A model generated the notes under the pieces. It was not told the origin of the DNA, did not search any database, and saw only the letters and a program-made list of their open reading frames with translations. 64,000 nt of DNA from an uncultured Caulobacter sp. (lineage in GTDB: Bacteria > Pseudomonadota > Alphaproteobacteria > Caulobacterales > Caulobacteraceae), in contig NZ_CAMQSF010000002.1 of the NCBI RefSeq assembly GCF_947036865.1, forward strand, positions 218,041 through 282,040. Direction: 5' to 3'. The position numbers and the translations under genes are program-made. This document shows positions 45,213 through 54,291 of the stretch, one piece after another. The stretch's first letter is position 1; every line of letters starts with the position of its first letter.

Positions 45213-45710
45213 TTAGCCTTCGGCGGCTTCTTCGGCCGGGGCTTCGGCGGCCGGAGCCTCTTCAGCCGGAGCCTCTTCCACGGCCGGAGCGGCGGCGGCG
45301 GCCGCGGCGGCTTCGGCGGCGGCGGCCTTCTCAGCTTCGGCGGCGGCCTTGGCCTCTTCCTCGGCCTGACGACGCTCTTCCTCGCGCTGGGCGCGCTCGG
45401 CCAGACGCTCCTGGGCCTTCTTGCCCGGCTCGCCCTTCTTCGGGTTGTTGCCGTGGGTCCAGGCGGTCAGGCCCTGGGCGGCCAGGAAGCGGGCGACGCG
45501 GTCGGTCGGCTGGGCGCCCTTCTTGAGCCACTCCTGGATCGACTCGACCTTCAGGGTGACGCGGTTGGCGTCGTCCTTCTTGAGCAGCGGGTTGTAGGTG
45601 CCGACCTTCTCGATGAAACGGCCATCGCGCGGCGAGTGGCTGTCGGCGACGACGATCGAGTAGTACGGACGCTTCTTGGCGCCGCCACGGGCCAGACGGA
45701 TCTTCAGCAT
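45213..45710 (-). CDS. rpsP: 30S ribosomal protein S16 with long Ala/Glu-rich tail
   Basis: A 165-residue S16. Residues 1-80 are the normal core ([43 protein letters not shown]). The last ~80 residues are a low-complexity tail, first charged and probably coiled ([20 protein letters not shown]), then nearly all Ala, Glu and Pro. Typical S16 is 80-90 residues. It follows ffh by 25 bases. Confidence 0.96.
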   Translation of the reverse strand: MLKIRLARGGAKKRPYYSIVVADSHSPRDGRFIEKVGTYNPLLKKDDANRVTLKVESIQEWLKKGAQPTDRVARFLAAQGLTAWTHGNNPKKGEPGKKAQERLAERAQREEERRQAEEEAKAAAEAEKAAAAEAAAAAAAAPAVEEAPAEEAPAAEAPAEEAAEG

Positions 45711-45735
45711 TTGAGGTAGTCCTTGGTCTAAGGTT

Positions 45736-47262
45736 CTATTTCTTGAACGGGTTGAAGCCGGGCAGGCCCAGGCCGGAGAGAGGATTGGGCTTGGCGTCGC
45801 CGCCAGTCCCGAGACCCGGCAGGCCGGGCAGCCCCGGGAGGCCTTGGCCCCCCGCTGCGTTGGGATCGGGCGTCGGGATCTTGCCGCCGCCCATGTTTTT
45901 CAGGCGCGCCATGTCGCCGCCGCCCATCATCTGGGCCATGCGCGCCAGGCCCTTGCCGCCGTCCTTGGACATGGCCTTGAACATGTCGGCCATCTGGCGG
46001 TGCTGCTTGAGCAGGCGGTTGACCTCGGCCACGTCGACCCCGGCGCCGGCCGCGATGCGGCGCTTGCGCGAGGCCGCTAGGATGTCGGGCTTCTTGCGCT
46101 CTTCCTTGGTCATCGAGCTGATGATCGCCTGCTGGCGGCGGAAGATCTTGTCGTCGATGCCGCTCTCGGCGATCTGCTTCTTGACCTTCTGGACGCCGGG
46201 CAGCAGGCCCATGATGCCTTCCATGCCGCCCATCTTCTGCATCTGGTTCAGCTGGGCCGCGAGGTCGTCGAGGTCGAACTTGCCCTTGGCCAGCTTCTTG
46301 GCCATGCGCTCGGCCTCGGCCGCGTCGAGGTCGGCGGCGGCCTTCTCGACCAGGGCCACGACGTCGCCCTGGCCCAGGATGCGGCCGGCGACGCGGCGGG
46401 CGTCGAACACGTCCAGCTGGTCGATCTTCTCGCCGGCGCCGAGGAACTTGATCGGCAGGCCGGTGACGTGGCGCATCGACAGCGCCGCCCCGCCGCGACC
46501 GTCGCCGTCGGCGCGGGTCAGGATCAGGCCGGTCAGCGGCAGGCGCTCGTGGAACGCCTTGGCCGTGCGCACGGCGTCCTGACCGGTCAGGCTGTCGGCG
46601 ACCAGAATGGTCTCGGACGGGCTGGCGATGCGAGCGATCTCGGCCGCCTCGCTCATCATCGACTCGTCCAGCGTGGTGCGGCCGGCGGTGTCGAGGATCA
46701 GGACATCGTAGCCGCCCAGCTTGGCGGCCGACAGGGCGCGCTTGGCGATATCCGGCGCGCTCTGGCCGGCGACGATCGGCAGGCTCTCGACGCCGACCTG
46801 CTTGGCCAGGGTCGCCAGCTGCTCCATGGCCGCCGGGCGGCGGGTGTCGAGCGAGGCGACCAGCACCTTCTTGCGGTCGGTCTTGGACAGGCGCAGGGCC
46901 AGCTTGCCGGTGGTGGTGGTCTTGCCCGAGCCTTGAAGACCGGCCATCAGGATCACCGACGGCGGGTTCAAAGCGAGGTTCAAGCCGGTCGGAACGTCGC
47001 CGCCCAGCATGTCGACCAGACCGTCATAGACGATCTTGACCACTTGGTCGGCCGGCTTGACCGAGCGGATCACCGCCTCGCCCGACGCCAGCTCCTTGGC
47101 CTTGCTGATGAAGTCCTTGACGACCGGCAGCGCGACGTCGGCCTCGAGCAGGGCGACGCGGACCTCGCGCAGCGCCTCGTCGATGTCCTTTTCGGACAGC
47201 ACGCCGCGACCGCCAAGGCGTTCGAAGACGCCGGAAAGTCGCTCTGTAAGGCCGTCGAACAT
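45736..47262 (-). CDS. ffh: Signal recognition particle protein Ffh
   Basis: A 508-residue SRP GTPase targeting membrane proteins to the Sec/YidC machinery. NG domain motifs are [36 protein letters not shown] and [14 protein letters not shown]. The Met-rich M domain ([29 protein letters not shown]) binds 4.5S RNA and signal peptides. A Gly/Pro/Leu-rich tail ends the protein. First gene of the ffh-rpsP-rimM-NUDIX run. Confidence 0.97.
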   Translation of the reverse strand: MFDGLTERLSGVFERLGGRGVLSEKDIDEALREVRVALLEADVALPVVKDFISKAKELASGEAVIRSVKPADQVVKIVYDGLVDMLGGDVPTGLNLALNPPSVILMAGLQGSGKTTTTGKLALRLSKTDRKKVLVASLDTRRPAAMEQLATLAKQVGVESLPIVAGQSAPDIAKRALSAAKLGGYDVLILDTAGRTTLDESMMSEAAEIARIASPSETILVADSLTGQDAVRTAKAFHERLPLTGLILTRADGDGRGGAALSMRHVTGLPIKFLGAGEKIDQLDVFDARRVAGRILGQGDVVALVEKAAADLDAAEAERMAKKLAKGKFDLDDLAAQLNQMQKMGGMEGIMGLLPGVQKVKKQIAESGIDDKIFRRQQAIISSMTKEERKKPDILAASRKRRIAAGAGVDVAEVNRLLKQHRQMADMFKAMSKDGGKGLARMAQMMGGGDMARLKNMGGGKIPTPDPNAAGGQGLPGLPGLPGLGTGGDAKPNPLSGLGLPGFNPFKK

Positions 47263-47300
47263 GTCGAACCCTGTTGAAATACAAGACCAAACGCCATCAG

Positions 47301-47328
47301 CCCCCGTGGACGATCACGTCGACGGGGG
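47301..47328. promoter_or_regulatory. Long hairpin upstream of ffh
   Basis: Twelve-base arms at 47301-47312 and 47317-47328 pair with one mismatch around ATCA, 39 bases upstream of the ffh start. It may be a leader structure of the ffh transcript. No U-run follows on either strand, which speaks against a simple terminator. Confidence 0.35.
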
Positions 47329-47557
47329 TCCTCGCCGTCCTCGTCCGGATGGATCCTGCGCTAACAGGCCGGGGTCGTGACGGTGGAGGCGCTGCTGATA
47401 AAGCGCCGGAAGCCGGGGCTTATGACTGAAAAGGGCCTGGGAGTCAAAGAGACGCTCAAGCGTCCCACGCTCGCGGAGCTCGCCAGCCTCGTGGCGGGGA
47501 ACGGTGACAGGGCCGGCGGGTTTCCTAGGCCGACGCCTCAGGCAACGGAGAACCTCG

Positions 47558-47992
47558 ATGAAAGTCAGCGACGCCATGACCCGCCAGGTCTCGATCGCCC
47601 GCCCGTCCGACACGGTCCGCCAGGTCGCCGAGACCATGGCCAAGGTCGACAGCGGCGTGGTGCCGGTGGTCGACGACGGCAAGGTCGTGGGCCTGGTCAC
47701 CGACCGCGACATCGTCCTGCGCGTGGTGGCCGAGGGCCGGAGCTTCGACAGCGCGGTGTCCGACGTGATGTCCGGCGGTGAGGTGCTGAGCGTGACCGAG
47801 GACGACGTCCTGGCCGACGCGACGGCCAAGATGGCCAACCATCAGGTCCGCCGCCTCGTCGTCCTGAACGACGCCGGCGCGCTGAGCGGCATTCTTTCGC
47901 TGGGCGACGTGGCCAAGGACTACGGCGCCAAGCAGGTCGGCAAGACGCTGGAGGAGATCTCGCAAGAGCCGGGCGACGGCGCGGCGCATTGA
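47558..47992 (+). CDS. CBS domain-pair protein
   Basis: A 144-residue stand-alone Bateman module: MKVSDAMTRQVSIARPSDTV, then VVDDGKVVGLVTDRDIVLR, a second CBS motif with SDVMSGGEVLSV and LSGILSLGDVAKDYG. Such proteins bind adenosyl nucleotides and usually regulate a partner; none is adjacent. An 18-codon extension upstream is open but the start at MKVSDAM is the family norm. Confidence 0.88.
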   Translation: MKVSDAMTRQVSIARPSDTVRQVAETMAKVDSGVVPVVDDGKVVGLVTDRDIVLRVVAEGRSFDSAVSDVMSGGEVLSVTEDDVLADATAKMANHQVRRLVVLNDAGALSGILSLGDVAKDYGAKQVGKTLEEISQEPGDGAAH

Positions 47993-48001
47993 GTGCGTGG
48001 T

Positions 48002-48088
48002 CCTCGCCCTTCGACAAGCTCAGGGTGAGGACGCTTGCTGCCGCCGGATCAGTAGGAAACCTCATCCTGAGCTTGTCGAAGGACGAGG
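48002..48088. repeat. Inverted repeat of the TTCGACAAGCTCAGG family
   Basis: A 29-base arm at 48002-48030 is mirrored at 48060-48088 with two mismatches around a 29-base loop. The core CCTTCGACAAGCTCAGG and its complement occur again in the element at 50741-50825. It lies between the CBS-pair gene and mdh. This looks like a dispersed intergenic palindromic repeat. Confidence 0.7.
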
Positions 48089-48101
48089 TGTCCGGACCAA
48101 G

Positions 48102-48133
48102 AAAAAGGGCGGCTCCCTTCGGAGCCGCCCTTT
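48102..48133 (-). terminator. Rho-independent terminator for mdh (bidirectional)
   Basis: A perfect 10-base stem (48107-48116 with 48121-48130) closes a 4-base loop. On the minus strand it is followed by a run of five T, 24 bases past the mdh stop; on the plus strand TTT follows, so it may also serve the CBS-pair gene. Confidence 0.85.
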
Positions 48134-48156
48134 GTCGTTCCTGGACCAAAAGTCGC

Positions 48157-49164
<1,008 letters not shown>

Positions 49165-49266
49165 CTAGACCCGTCGCGCCCCGGCCTCAAGCCCTCTTTC
49201 CCGTTTCGCTGCACTGCGGCAAAGATGCCTGAACAACGATAAGGCGCGCGAGGAACGAGGGGTGCG

Positions 49267-50313
49267 ATGAGCAAGACCGATCCAGGGAACTTCTTCGAGG
49301 ACTTCAAGCTTGGCCAAAGGCTTGTCCACGCCACGCCGCGCACGGTCACGACCGGCGACGTGGCGCTCTATACGGCGCTCTACGGGCCGCGCTTCTCGCT
49401 GTTCTCGTCCGACGAATTCGCCCGGGGGTGCGGCCTTATGTCCGCCCCCGTCGATCCGCTGATCGCCTTCCACGTGGTGTTCGGCAAGACCGTGCCCGAC
49501 ATCAGCCTGAACGCGGTGGCCAATCTCGGCTATGCCGAGGGTCGCTTCCTGGCCCCGGTGTTCCCGGGCGACACGCTGAGCTCCGTCTCGGACGTGATCG
49601 GCCTGAAGGAGAACTCCAACCGCAAGACCGGCGTCGTCTATGTCCGCACCACGGGCGTCAACCAGCGCGGCGAGGCGGTGCTGAGCTATGTGCGCTGGGT
49701 GATGGTGCGCAAGCGCGATCCGGACGCCGAGATCGCCGAGCAGTCCGTCCCGACCCTGTCGGCCGCCGTCGCGCCGGCCGATCTGGTCACGCCGCCGGGC
49801 CTGGACTTTTCCGCCTACGACTACGCCCTGGCCGGCGCGCCGCATGCGTTCGAGGACTATGCGGTCGGCGAGACGATCGACCATGTCGACGGCATGGCGG
49901 TCGAGGAGGCCGAGCACCAGATGGCCACGCGCCTGTGGCAGAACACCGCCAAGGTCCACTTCAACCAGTTCGAGCGCGCCAAGGACCCGTCGGGCCGGCG
50001 CCTCGTCTATGGCGGGGTGGTGATCTCGACGGCCAAGGCCCTGTCGTTCAACGGCCTGCAGAACGCTGGCCTGATCCTGGCGATCAACGGCGGCCGGCAC
50101 GTGGCCCCGTTCTTCGCCGGCGGCACGGTGTTCGCCTGGAGCCAGGTGCTGGACAAGGCGGATCTCGGCTCGGTCGGGGCTCTGCGCCTGCGTCTCGTGG
50201 CGACCAAGGACCAGCCCTGCGCGGACTTCCCGGACAAGGATGGCGAAGGAACCTACGATCCCGCCGTCATTCTGGACTTCGACTACTGGGCGGCGATTCC
50301 CAAGCGTGGCTGA
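49267..50313 (+). CDS. Double MaoC-domain hydratase, mesaconyl-CoA hydratase-like
   Basis: A 348-residue protein with two hotdog/MaoC halves. It begins NFFEDFKLGQRLVHATPRTV, and each half has the pattern of a hydratase (HVVFGKTVPDIS with LGYAEGRFLAPVFPGDTL; then MATRLWQNTAKVHFNQF with GGVVISTAKALSFNG). Length and N-terminus resemble mesaconyl-CoA hydratase of the ethylmalonyl-CoA or citramalyl-CoA routes. A CoA-ester lyase lies nearby at 51920-52795. The substrate is inferred. Confidence 0.82.
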   Translation: MSKTDPGNFFEDFKLGQRLVHATPRTVTTGDVALYTALYGPRFSLFSSDEFARGCGLMSAPVDPLIAFHVVFGKTVPDISLNAVANLGYAEGRFLAPVFPGDTLSSVSDVIGLKENSNRKTGVVYVRTTGVNQRGEAVLSYVRWVMVRKRDPDAEIAEQSVPTLSAAVAPADLVTPPGLDFSAYDYALAGAPHAFEDYAVGETIDHVDGMAVEEAEHQMATRLWQNTAKVHFNQFERAKDPSGRRLVYGGVVISTAKALSFNGLQNAGLILAINGGRHVAPFFAGGTVFAWSQVLDKADLGSVGALRLRLVATKDQPCADFPDKDGEGTYDPAVILDFDYWAAIPKRG

Positions 50314-50731
50314 CTTCACCCTCGACCCCGCCTTCGTCGCCACCTCGCACAAGGTCGCCGACCTGCCGCTCAGCGAAGTGCGCCTGCAGGACGACGCCCG
50401 CTATCCGTGGCTCGTCCTGATCCCGCGCCGACCTGGTCTTCGGGAGATCGAGGACCTGGGCGCCGCCGATCGGATCCAACTGATGGAGGAGATCATCCTG
50501 GCGGGCGCCGCCGTGCGCGCGCTCGGCGCGACGCTGGATCTGGCGGTCGAGAAGCTGAACGTCGGGGCTCTGGGCAATGTCACCGCCCAGTTGCACGTCC
50601 ATGTGGTGGGGCGCCGGGCGGACGATCCGGCCTGGCCGGGGCCGGTCTGGGGCCACGGCCCGGCGGTCGCCTATTCACCGGAAGCGCGGGCGAAGGCGAT
50701 CGCGGCGGCGGGGGTCGCCTTGAGGGTTTAA
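50306..50731 (+). CDS. HIT family protein
   Basis: A 141-residue histidine-triad nucleotide-binding protein starting at a GTG that overlaps the MaoC gene by 8 bases. The motif is QLHVHVVGR, so the first position of the usual HxHxH is Gln, followed by RADDPAWPGPVWG, as in a recognised subgroup of proteobacterial HIT proteins. It probably hydrolyses a nucleotide monophosphate ester; the substrate is unknown. Confidence 0.88.
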   Translation: MADFTLDPAFVATSHKVADLPLSEVRLQDDARYPWLVLIPRRPGLREIEDLGAADRIQLMEEIILAGAAVRALGATLDLAVEKLNVGALGNVTAQLHVHVVGRRADDPAWPGPVWGHGPAVAYSPEARAKAIAAAGVALRV

Positions 50732-50740
50732 GGATCTGAA

Positions 50741-50825
50741 CCTCGCCCTTCGACAGGCTGAGGGTGAGGTTCAACGGAAACGCCCCAAGCAGTCATCCTC
50801 ACCCTGAGCCTGTCGAAGGGCGAGG
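50741..50825. repeat. Inverted repeat of the TTCGACARGCTSAGG family
   Basis: A 29-base arm at 50741-50769 is mirrored at 50797-50825 with one mismatch around a 27-base loop. Core CCTTCGACAGGCTGAGG matches the element at 48002-48088. It sits between two convergent genes (HIT, secreted protein) and could also stop transcription from both sides. Confidence 0.75.
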
Positions 50826-50838
50826 ATGGCCGCTCCGC

Positions 50839-51870
50839 CTATCGCCGCTTCTTTCTCGAAGAGCCCTTGATCGCCGCCTTGCCCCTGTGGCCCGAGACGG
50901 CCTTGGCCTTGCCGCCCTTGCGCTTCTTCAGGGCCGAGGCCTTGCCGCGCTTGGCGGCCGCGCACTTGGCCTTGGCGGCCTTCAGGGCCTTGCCCTTCTT
51001 GCCCTTGGTCGAGCAGGCCGGCGCGGCGTCGGACCGGCTGGCCACGACCCGCGGCGGCCAGACATAGGGGCCGCGCCCCTGGCCCTCGTAGCCGGGCGGC
51101 GCCTCGGGCACGAGGTGCTCGGCGACCACCGGCTGGGTCCGACCGTTCTCGACCAGTTCGCCGGCCCAGCGCTCGGCGCCGGCCGGACGCAGGGTCAGGA
51201 CCGCGGACTCGCCGCCCTTGGGACTGAAGCGGGCGATAAGGTCGCCGCCATCGCGGCGCAGGTCGTCGATCAGGCCGGTCGATCCGACCGTTCCGGGACG
51301 TCGGACGTCGCGCCAGGCGCCTTCGAGCGGGGTGTAACCGCCGGCCTTGTCGACGATCTGCAGGGCGTAGATCTGCGCCCCGTCGACCGCCGCGACCCGC
51401 CAGCCGCCGTCCAGAGGGCCTTGCAGGGTCTGGGCGGCGGCGATCGAGCCCTTGACCCGCAGTTCATAGACCAGGGCCTTGGTCGGGGCGCCGTCCGGCC
51501 CCACCAGAGATTCCGGCGGCGGGATCGGCAGGATCGTTCCGCGATGCTTCGGGGCCGGCTTGCCGGCGGTCTCGGCTTCTTCCTCGTCGACCATCTGGCC
51601 GCTCTGCGAGATCAGGTCGCCGAGCGGGTCGATCGCCTGCGGGACCTGGGCGGAGTCGGGCACGGCCGGCGCGGCCGGCGGCGTCGCGGGCTGCGTCTGG
51701 ACCGGCGCTTCGGCCGAAGGGGAAGCGGCCGGCGGCGGCGCGGCGACCTGGGTCCCGAACGTCGGGACATAGGGCGAGGGCGACGGAACCGCGGGCGCGG
51801 GCGGCGTCGGAGCCTGCTGCGCCAGCGCCGGGCTGGCGACCAGGACGACGGAGAGAACGAGAACCCGCAT
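50839..51870 (-). CDS. Exported protein with Pro-rich linker and lysine-rich tail
   Basis: A 343-residue protein I do not recognise. A signal peptide (MRVLVLSVVLVASPALAQQ) is followed by a Pro/Ala-rich region to about residue 75, a globular part (about 110-275, with WRVAAVDGAQIYALQIVDKA and AGGYTPLEGAWRDV), then a strongly basic C-terminal tail of about 55 residues rich in Lys, Ala and Gly, like histone H1. The frame is open 30 codons upstream, but the signal peptide fixes the start. The tail could bind acidic polymers outside the membrane; that is inference. Confidence 0.8.
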   Translation of the reverse strand: MRVLVLSVVLVASPALAQQAPTPPAPAVPSPSPYVPTFGTQVAAPPPAASPSAEAPVQTQPATPPAAPAVPDSAQVPQAIDPLGDLISQSGQMVDEEEAETAGKPAPKHRGTILPIPPPESLVGPDGAPTKALVYELRVKGSIAAAQTLQGPLDGGWRVAAVDGAQIYALQIVDKAGGYTPLEGAWRDVRRPGTVGSTGLIDDLRRDGGDLIARFSPKGGESAVLTLRPAGAERWAGELVENGRTQPVVAEHLVPEAPPGYEGQGRGPYVWPPRVVASRSDAAPACSTKGKKGKALKAAKAKCAAAKRGKASALKKRKGGKAKAVSGHRGKAAIKGSSRKKRR

Positions 51871-51919
51871 CAGAAACCTTCGACTGCCCAAAGACCCCGT
51901 CGTCCGAGGGGCCTCCGCT

Positions 51920-52795
51920 TCAACCCGCGCGTCCCGCGATGGCTTCCGCCACCGCGACAAGACGCTCGGCCTGCGCCAGATGCAAGCGCTCGGCCATCTT
52001 GCCGTCCACCCGCAAAGCGCCTTTGCCAGAATTTTCCGGCGCGTTGAAGGCGGCGATCACCGCGCGGCTCCAGGCGATGTCCTCGGGCGAGGGCGAGAAG
52101 ACCCGGTTGCAGATCTCCAGGTGCTTGGGGTGGATCAGGGTCTTGCCGTCGAAGCCGAAATCGACGCCCTGGACGCAGACGGCTTCCAGGGCGGCCAGGT
52201 CCTCGATGTCGTTGTGGACGCCGTCCAGGATGGTCAGACCGTGGGCGCGGGCGGCCGCGACCGACAGGGTCAAGAGCGGCAGGAACGGCCCGCGATCGGG
52301 GGTCTGGCGGGCCCGCATCTCCTTGGCGAAGTCGTTGACCCCCATCACCCAGGCCGACAGCCGCGTGCCGTGGGCGGCCTCGGCGATCTCCCACAGGTGG
52401 AAGGCGGCCTTGGCGGTCTCGATCATGGTCCACAGCCGCGTCGCCGCCGGGGCGCCGTTCAGGCGCCGGTCGTAGAGCCGCACGTCGGCGGCGTCGTTGA
52501 CCTTGGGGACCAGCACCGCGTCCGGACCCGCCTCGGCGGCGGCGGCCAGGTCCTCGGCCCCCCACGGCGTGTCGAGCCCGTTGACCCGGATCACCACCTC
52601 GCGGGCGCCGAAGCCGCCGGCCTTGACCGCCGCCACCGCCGCCTCGCGCGCCGCCGGCTTGGTCTCGGGCGCGACGGCGTCCTCGAGGTCCAGGATGATC
52701 ACGTCGGCGTCCAGGGTCCTGGCCTTCTCGACGGCCTTGGCGTTGGAGGCGGGCATGTAGAGGGCGCTGCGGCGCGGACGGCTGGCGGCGGTCAT
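51920..52795 (-). CDS. CoA-ester lyase (HpcH/HpaI, malyl-/citramalyl-CoA lyase type)
   Basis: A 291-residue TIM-barrel aldolase of the CitE-like group. It has RSALYMPASNAKAVEKA, IILDLEDAVAPETKPAAR, VIRVNGLDTPWG, VLVPKVND, the metal-site IETAKAAFH and DGVHNDIEDLAALE. Likely cleaves malyl-, methylmalyl- or citramalyl-CoA. With the MaoC hydratase at 49267-50313 it could form a hydration-then-cleavage pair. The start at MTAASRPRR is set by the family; the upstream frame overlaps other genes. Confidence 0.88.
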   Translation of the reverse strand: MTAASRPRRSALYMPASNAKAVEKARTLDADVIILDLEDAVAPETKPAAREAAVAAVKAGGFGAREVVIRVNGLDTPWGAEDLAAAAEAGPDAVLVPKVNDAADVRLYDRRLNGAPAATRLWTMIETAKAAFHLWEIAEAAHGTRLSAWVMGVNDFAKEMRARQTPDRGPFLPLLTLSVAAARAHGLTILDGVHNDIEDLAALEAVCVQGVDFGFDGKTLIHPKHLEICNRVFSPSPEDIAWSRAVIAAFNAPENSGKGALRVDGKMAERLHLAQAERLVAVAEAIAGRAG

Positions 52796-52915
52796 GAGAG
52801 GCTCCCTGGCGTTCTTGTCTGTTGCCGCGACCTTAGCATTGCTGCGCCGCAGCAAAAGCCTCTTCGGCGCCATGGAGCGGCTTGGCGCCGGCCCTGGCGC
52901 GCGTAGGATCGCGCC

Positions 52916-53299
52916 ATGAGCACCACGCGGTACGACAAGAGCGCCAAGAACGTCCTGGGCGGCGAGCTCGCCCCCTGCTCGCTGGATCCGGTGACGGGCT
53001 TCTATCGCAACGGCTGCTGCGAGACCGGGCCGCACGATCTGGGACTGCACACCGTCTGCGCGGTGATGACCGACGATTTCCTGGCCTTCTCCAAGGCGCG
53101 CGGCAACGACCTTTCCACCCCGCGCCCGGACCTGGCCTTCCCGGGGCTGAAGGCCGGCGACCGCTGGTGCTTGTGCGCCGGGCGCTGGAAGGAGGCGCTG
53201 GACGCCGGCATGGCGCCGCAGGTCGTGCTGGAGGCGACTCACGAGGAGATGCTGGCCATCGTTCCCCTCGGCGTCCTGAAGGACCACGCCGTGGCCTGA
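52916..53299 (+). CDS. DUF2237 family protein
   Basis: A 127-residue protein with the DUF2237 pattern: NVLGGELAPCSLDPVTGFYR, NGCCETGPHDLGLHTVCAVM, LAFSKARGNDLSTPRP and GDRWCLCAGRW. The conserved cysteines (about six) could bind metal. Function is unknown. Divergent from the CoA-ester lyase across 120 bases. Confidence 0.9.
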   Translation: MSTTRYDKSAKNVLGGELAPCSLDPVTGFYRNGCCETGPHDLGLHTVCAVMTDDFLAFSKARGNDLSTPRPDLAFPGLKAGDRWCLCAGRWKEALDAGMAPQVVLEATHEEMLAIVPLGVLKDHAVA

Positions 53300-53373
53300 C
53301 CGCTTGACGCGGATCAAAGGCCGCCGCCGCCATCGGCGGCAGGATGCGCCCCGAGAAACGCGGGAGCACGCCG

Positions 53374-53742
53374 ATGACGCGGCGCACGATCGTTGGCGGA
53401 CTGGTCGCCGCCGCCCTTCTGGTCGCCGGCTCGGCGACCGCCGCGCCCGATCCCGTGGCGCGGGGCCGCGAAATCGTCACCCGGAAATGCGGCGTCTGCC
53501 ACGCGGTCGGCCCGACCGGCGACAGCCCCAACCCCGCCGCGCCTCGATTTCGGCGGCTGAATGAGCGCTATGACGTCGAGGATCTCGCCGAGGGGCTCGC
53601 CGAAGGCCTGACGGTCGGCCACGGCCCGATGCCGGAGTGGGTGTTCCCGCCCGAGGACGTCGCCGCCATCGTGGCCTATCTGAAATCCATCCAGGAGCGC
53701 GACGGGCCTAGCGAGAAGACCGCCGCGCCGCCGAAGCGCTAA
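53374..53742 (+). CDS. Small periplasmic c-type cytochrome
   Basis: A 122-residue protein with a signal peptide (RRTIVGGLVAAALLVAGSAT) and one haem site CGVCH. The distal Met is likely in GHGPMPEW, and the last helix is DVAAIVAYLKSIQE, as in class I cytochromes c. It probably carries electrons to an oxidase. Its stop overlaps the thpR stop by four bases. Confidence 0.9.
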   Translation: MTRRTIVGGLVAAALLVAGSATAAPDPVARGREIVTRKCGVCHAVGPTGDSPNPAAPRFRRLNERYDVEDLAEGLAEGLTVGHGPMPEWVFPPEDVAAIVAYLKSIQERDGPSEKTAAPPKR

Positions 53743-54278
53743 GCGTCCAGAAGGTATTCCCGCTCCAGCCGATAGGCCGAGCCTTCGCTGGTTTGCCAGC
53801 TGGAATAGAGCCCGAACCGATCGACGCGGAACGGCGGCGAGCGCAGCAGGTTGTTGGCCTGGATCCAGGCGCCGACCTCGGGAACCGCCGCGCGCTTCAG
53901 ATAGGCCAGGGTGACGTGCGGCGTGTAGACCCGCGTCTCCGGCTTGAGCCCCGCCGCGCGGGCGGCGCTTTCGTTGGCCTTCTGAAGCCGGCGCAGCGGC
54001 GCGCTGTCCTCGACCCCGGCCCAGACCGCGTGGATGTCGGCGCCTTCGCCGAAATGGCCGGCGCGGGTCAGCGCCAGGTCGAAGGCGGGGGCGTCGATCT
54101 CCATCAACGCCTCGTCCAGATCGTCGGCGACCGGCTCCTGGACGTCGCCGACGAAGCGCAGGGTGATATGGAACGCCTCGATGGGCCGCCATCGCGCGCC
54201 CTCGATCCCGTGCTGGCGCGAGACGAGCCCCTGACCGATCTCCGGCGGGATGGCGATGGCGGTGAAGAGGCGGATCAT
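53739..54278 (-). CDS. thpR: RNA 2',3'-cyclic phosphodiesterase
   Basis: A 179-residue 2H phosphoesterase. The two HxTL motifs are FHITLRF and PHVTLAY, with MIRLFTAIAIPPEI at the N-terminus, as in ThpR/LigT. It opens 2',3'-cyclic ends of RNA. Its start is 13 bases downstream of the aldo/keto reductase stop on the same strand. Confidence 0.93.
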   Translation of the reverse strand: MIRLFTAIAIPPEIGQGLVSRQHGIEGARWRPIEAFHITLRFVGDVQEPVADDLDEALMEIDAPAFDLALTRAGHFGEGADIHAVWAGVEDSAPLRRLQKANESAARAAGLKPETRVYTPHVTLAYLKRAAVPEVGAWIQANNLLRSPPFRVDRFGLYSSWQTSEGSAYRLEREYLLDA

Positions 54279-54291
54279 CTGCCCTTAACGC

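Noticed and set aside
45213..45450. S16 tail as a frameshift or a fused separate gene
   Set aside because: The frame is continuous, codon use is normal for this genome, and no start or ribosome site precedes the tail.
47377..47781. 134-codon frame overlapping the CBS-pair gene
   Set aside because: Different frame from a clear CBS domain protein, with antisense-like composition.
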